From: Melieria omissa
Lineage: Eukaryota > Arthropoda > Insecta > Diptera > Ulidiidae
Direction of reading: 5' to 3'
Assembly (NCBI GenBank): GCA_963971225.1
Contig: OZ020267.1
Span: 149,323,927-149,387,926 of the forward strand
Length of the DNA stretch: 64,000 nt
Under the pieces are notes generated by a model, which saw nothing but the letters and a program-made list of their open reading frames with translations, had not been told where the DNA came from and ran no database searches. Both the position numbers and the translations under genes were made by a program. Positions within the stretch are counted from its first letter, which is position 1, and every line of letters begins with the position of its first letter. Shown here piece by piece: positions 60,201 to 64,000 of this stretch.

Positions 60201-63200
60201 CTGCAATCACTTGTCGTCGCTGGGCGCAAAGCTGCCGAGCTGCATGAATTATGCAATCTTCATTACGTTTTACCGAGTTTGCTGAATGTGAGCATTAGCT
60301 TCCGACAGCGTTTCTGCTGAGGTCGTGCTTTTATGCCGTTTATGCTGCTGCGTGTGTGTGCGACCGCACTCTGCGCCCGGAGCAACGTTTTGCAGCAGCT
60401 GAAAAAGTGTGTAATCACACAATCAGGAAATAAGTAATTTCCATTACACGCTCTAAATGCAATCACCAGATTAATGCTGGCTTTGAGTGGGCGGCTGGCT
60501 GCTGCTGTGACTGCTGCGGTGGCATCAGGAAGCACATAAAAGTGCGACAAAATGCATTTAGAGCAGTGCAGCGAGCGCGCTTTAGAATTGGACGCTTTGG
60601 CAGCGCATCAGTTGCTTTCGTATTCATTCAGCCGCCGCTGCGTCACTGTGTGCTGCTGACATTTTATGCGCCCAGTCGTATGAAAAATTTATTGGGCAAT
60701 TAATATATTGCTGCGCCGACCACACAGCGCTCAGCGCTTTGTCTTCTTGCTTTGCAGCATTTGCTTTCAACTGGCTGTGTTTGCGTTTCTCTTTGCAGTT
60801 CCGTCAGAAGTGCACCACACAGCGCAACATCTTCGAGGCGCTGCGCAAGGGTGTGTGTCCCGGTCTGTCAAGTCTGGGCCAGGGCAATGTGATGCTGGTG
60901 GAAACGGTGCCCATGTTGAAGCGCATTCTATCACCACAATTTCGCTCTGTTGCCGTGCAGCTGCTAAGTGCCAGGTGAGTCCTACAACTGGACATTTTGC
61001 TTGCCTTTTGACTTCAGTTTGGTTTTATTGGTTGCAGAGAACGTCAAGATCTGGAACATGTTGTTAAAGTTATGGTCGATCTTGGCATTGTTTATACGCA
61101 AGTCAGAGGTGTAGACGCCTCCTATGTATTCAAAATGGAGCCAGATCTGGAGCAGCTGGCGCAATTTCCGGGTATGTAAGGAACCTAACAAGATTTCAAG
61201 CAATTTATGTAATTCACAAATTTTGAAAACATTTTGCAGGTTTTCCCAGCATTTCATTGAACTACTTTAGCAGGCAGATAGTAGCACGCGAAACCGAATT
61301 GGAGCGCATACGACGTGCCACGCCTTGCCTTGGCAGCGAAGTGCATAAATCAGCAGCTCAGGCCAAAGCCAAAACTCTACCGAATCATCTGCAAACACTG
61401 CAAGCGAAGAAAATCGATAAAAATGCAAATGCCACAGCGGCCAAAGATGTAAGTTGCTGACCTGACCTGGCTTGCAATGTTAGCCAACTGATTTGCATGA
61501 CAAACACTAGAAAGCGTATACGTGCGATGCACTTCAATCATTACTCGAGCTAATGTTAAATTGCAATTTGTGGCGGAATATGCGCTTTGTGCGTAGCACT
61601 AGAAGATGTGCGCGTGCTTCTGATATGTAAAGATGTTGGACTGACTGAATTCACGCACAATATTGAGTGAAAATTGCATGGAGCGCCTCACATTTTCGCT
61701 CGCAAGGCAGCCTACTAAGCTTTTGCAAGACATTTGGCATTTGCCCCTTTTGTGTGTGTGTGTGTGTGTGCGGTTGAAAATTCCCGCAAGGGCTTACTGA
61801 AAAATGGCATGGCCATAATAAGCGGATAACGCTAAACAAACATTTATAGTCTGCGCTCACCTGCTCAGCTTCGTTGTTGGCTGCGCACACATTCGCCTTG
61901 TCTTCGTTGACTAAGCTTAATAATAAATTGTGGCATTACGCTTGCAAGCACTGCAATTTGTATTTGAATGGATACGCTTACCGTAAGCTGTCAATGAGAC
62001 AAAACAAGGCAGAACAGAGTAGAGCAGAGTCAGAAAAGTGCATGGTCAGACCTTCGTCTATTTATATATAATTATAAAGTTGAATTGAAAAATTTGCTGA
62101 ATTTTTTTATTTGGAATTTTTTCAGATGGTCTGCAAGGATTTCTTTGGGCGCATGCAACGCAAGCCGACCACAGGGCATAACGAAGATTGTAAGTAAAGG
62201 TCAAGTAGATTGTTTTAGCTTGAAATCGAATGTATTAATGTTAATTGAGTGTCTAACCAGTTGGCCTACTCCAGAGAACTTCTGGTGATTAGGCAACTTT
62301 GCTTCTTTTGCTTCGGACTAATAAGTGTATAGTAGTGTTAATGAAGCAACGAAATTGCAAATAGATAAAGTTGTTAATGTGGGCTACCAAAAGATTTAAA
62401 ACAGAACTTAGTAATAAAAAAGCTGGGTAGGTATATCAGAGACATATCTGATAGAACAGTACATGATTTCCTGGTACACAGATGGCTCCCTAACGGAGAA
62501 ATGTACCCGAATAGGGGTGTATGGACCGGGGATAAGATACTCGGAACCTACAGGAAAGCCGACCACCATTTTCAAGGCGGAAATATACGCCATTAAAAGG
62601 TGTGCTCACTTCAATCTGGTGAGGAAATACCGGAACCGGAAGATCGCGATCCTGTCAGACAGGCAAGCGACAACCAAGGCACTAAGATTCTATTAGGTAT
62701 CCTCGAAACTGGTGTCCGAATGCCTTGAGAAGCTGAATGAGCAAGCCGACAAACTTGCAAGAATGGGGGCGTCTACCCCCTTCTGTGGTCTAGGCAAAGG
62801 AGCACTATCCATCCTTTCCAGGAAAGACAAGATAACCATCTGGAACCAATACTGGAAAAATCAACCAGGCCTTGAACATTCCAAGATGGTTATTGGATAT
62901 TACAACAAGAAAAGGTTTGAAGAATGTATGAGTCTCAAAGAATAATCTAAGGATTATCACAGTTATATTGACAGGGTATTGTAGACTGAATTATCATGTA
63001 ACTAAACTGGGTATCAAGGTGAACGAACTCTGTAGGTTCTGTTTGCAGGACAATGAAACTGCAATACACATACTAGGCATATTCCCTGCACTAATTCACA
63101 AACGGTAGAAGCAGAATTTTATTATACCAGGTTCGGACTAGGTCTCCAGATTCCTCTTGGATACTGGACTCACGGACGAACTGTGAAGTCCAAGAAGAGG

Positions 63201-63778
63201 GCACAATAGATCTTTTGGGTCGCAGTACACATTCCCCTCCAATAATAATAACAATAATGTGGGGACTGAGTCACGGGAGGCTGAAATAAATCTCTTAACC
63301 CTTTCAGGACGGAGTTTAATTTTGAAAACCCAAACACTCTTGGTGGAAATGTTCCTAAGCTATCAAAATTACGACTGCAAAATTTTGCTGCATACTCACA
63401 AATTCTAAAATTATCCTTTTATCCGAGGAAATATAATTCAAATTATAATTTTGCGTGGGTCATAAGATCCGTATAATTATTTTGAGAGGTCTTAAAAACT
63501 TACTGGGACGTATTATCCCAGTAGTCCCGAAAGGGTTAACGAATATAGTTGCACACTTTTCAAGTTGAAGACATTTTTCATTCAATTTTGAAGACATTTT
63601 TCATTCATTTTCTAGTTTATATTCAACATTGTGAACCGTTTACATGTAATTAATGGTTTTTATTCTTGGTTTTGCAGCCAAACTTGATGCCATTGTGAAA
63701 AGTCCCATTTGGTATCGTTACAAAGAGGGCTTCAATAATGCCGTGCGTAAGGATATACACATGAACGAGTTGTTGTAG
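57214..63778 (+). CDS. cutlet: CTF18-type alternative clamp loader subunit (cutlet)
   Basis: Coding exons: 57214-57322, 57378-57988, 58051-58262, 58316-58692, 58749-59097, 59156-59258, 59322-59461, 59536-59770, 60799-60974, 61038-61171, 61240-61448, 62126-62189, 63678-63778. All introns are GT-AG in phase, giving 939 residues. CTF18 replaces RFC1 in an RFC2-5 complex that loads PCNA during sister-chromatid cohesion and replication checkpoint signalling, in the nucleus. The family-specific segment WVEKYKPRKYVDLLSDE precedes the AAA+ ATPase. Walker A GPPGLGKTT is at about 376 and Walker B LDEIDG at about 436, spanning an exon junction. The C-terminus ends with the conserved CTF18 motif (WYRYKEGFNNAVRKDI). 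There is no BRCT domain, which argues against RFC1. The start is the first ATG, giving an acidic N-terminus typical of the family. A poly(A) signal lies 124 bases past the stop. Confidence 0.94.
61752..61772. repeat. TG microsatellite in a cutlet intron
   Basis: A run of about ten TG units in intron 11 of cutlet. Confidence 0.8.
62384..63255 (+). mobile_element. I-like non-LTR fragment in the last cutlet intron
   Basis: Homologous to the minus-strand copy at 46777-48081, starting close to its RNase H. WYTDGSLTEK and later the YWKNQPGLEHSK and CRFCLQDNETAIHI stretches are recognisable, separated by several stops and frameshifts. The 3' end has an AATAAT tail. Candidate target duplications AATGTGGG lie at 62376-62383 and 63256-63263. 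It is heavily decayed, and older-looking than the Shaw-side copy. It lies on the coding strand of cutlet. Confidence 0.87.
63295..63539. mobile_element. TTAA-flanked MITE, family 2, intact copy
   Basis: 245 bases running from TTAA CCCTTTCAGGACGGAG to AGTAGTCCCGAAAGGG TTAA. It is similar over its whole length, in reverse, to the SINE-interrupted copy at 9406-9963. Non-coding; it lies in the last cutlet intron just after the non-LTR fragment. Confidence 0.83.
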
Positions 63779-63901
63779 TGGCCTGCGCTGAAGTGAAACA
63801 CAACAAAGTTGACAATGCTGACTCCTCAAATGTGAATGTTACTCTCCCTTTAGTTAAATTAATCTTTCAAACATAAAACTTTAGTAAGTAGTGGTTTAAT
63901 C

Positions 63902-63907
63902 AATAAA
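63902..63907 (+). terminator. Probable cutlet poly(A) signal
   Basis: A canonical AATAAA lies 124 bases after the cutlet stop codon and is the first one downstream. It would give a short 3' UTR of about 150 bases. Confidence 0.65.
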
Positions 63908-64000
63908 GTGACACATCTATAATGCAATTTTTTCAAAAAAGTTTCTGTAAACATTTTATTAGAATCTTCATCAAGAATTCCATTGACATTGCAGTACATT

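Noticed and set aside
57214..63778. Calling this clamp loader RFC1 (Gnf1)
   Set aside because: No BRCT domain precedes the AAA+ module, and the pre-ATPase and C-terminal motifs are those of CTF18.

Overview
The window is animal nuclear DNA. It has five multi-exon protein genes with GT-AG introns, long low-complexity non-coding stretches (opa-like CAG/CAA runs, CA/TG microsatellites) and many short transposon relics. The proteins are closest to those of higher flies. The first exon of the potassium channel gene reads like Drosophila Shaw, and the clamp-loader gene reads like Drosophila cutlet. Long introns and a heavy MITE load suggest a non-drosophilid brachyceran such as a tephritid fruit fly. 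That placement is an inference, since no species marker is visible.

Layout: (1) 1-9093, no convincing gene; GC-rich, triplet-rich DNA, then AT-rich DNA with a TTAA-flanked MITE. (2) 9094-19845, minus: a 16-exon gene for an approximately 1,912-residue scaffold-like protein ending PDZ-PH-PH. Its last intron holds a perfect 30-bp-stem hairpin and a MITE carrying a tRNA-derived SINE. (3) 19846-24183: intergenic, with a roughly 1 kb, 21-bp-period minisatellite. (4) 24184-28110, minus: an 11-exon SLC16/MCT-type transporter with long cysteine-bearing N- and C-terminal extensions and one in-frame TGA in its first exon. (5) 28111-38338: gene-poor, dense in TTAA-flanked MITEs (one nested in another) and a hAT-like MITE with a perfect 8-bp target duplication. 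(6) 38339-46344, minus: Shaw (Kv3-type channel), seven coding exons including a distant C-terminal exon. (7) 46345-52826: Shaw upstream DNA with a 5'-truncated I-like non-LTR element flanked by a 13-bp target duplication. (8) 52827-55207, minus: a CBM20 + GDPD glycerophosphocholine phosphodiesterase. (9) 57214-63778, plus: cutlet/CTF18, 13 coding exons, with a second copy of the I-like element and a TTAA MITE in its last intron.

Exon borders were placed by hand from reading frame, splice sites and intron phase. For all five genes every junction keeps frame, and the coding lengths sum to whole codons. The exceptions are one in-frame TGA in the transporter and one weak donor in the PDZ-PH gene. 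The genes do not form one pathway; together they look like a conserved gene neighbourhood (channel, phosphodiesterase and clamp loader close together). The least expected items are the conserved-looking reading frame through a TGA-C stop, the perfect intronic hairpin, the multi-family TTAA MITE set with nesting, and the heptad-period minisatellite.
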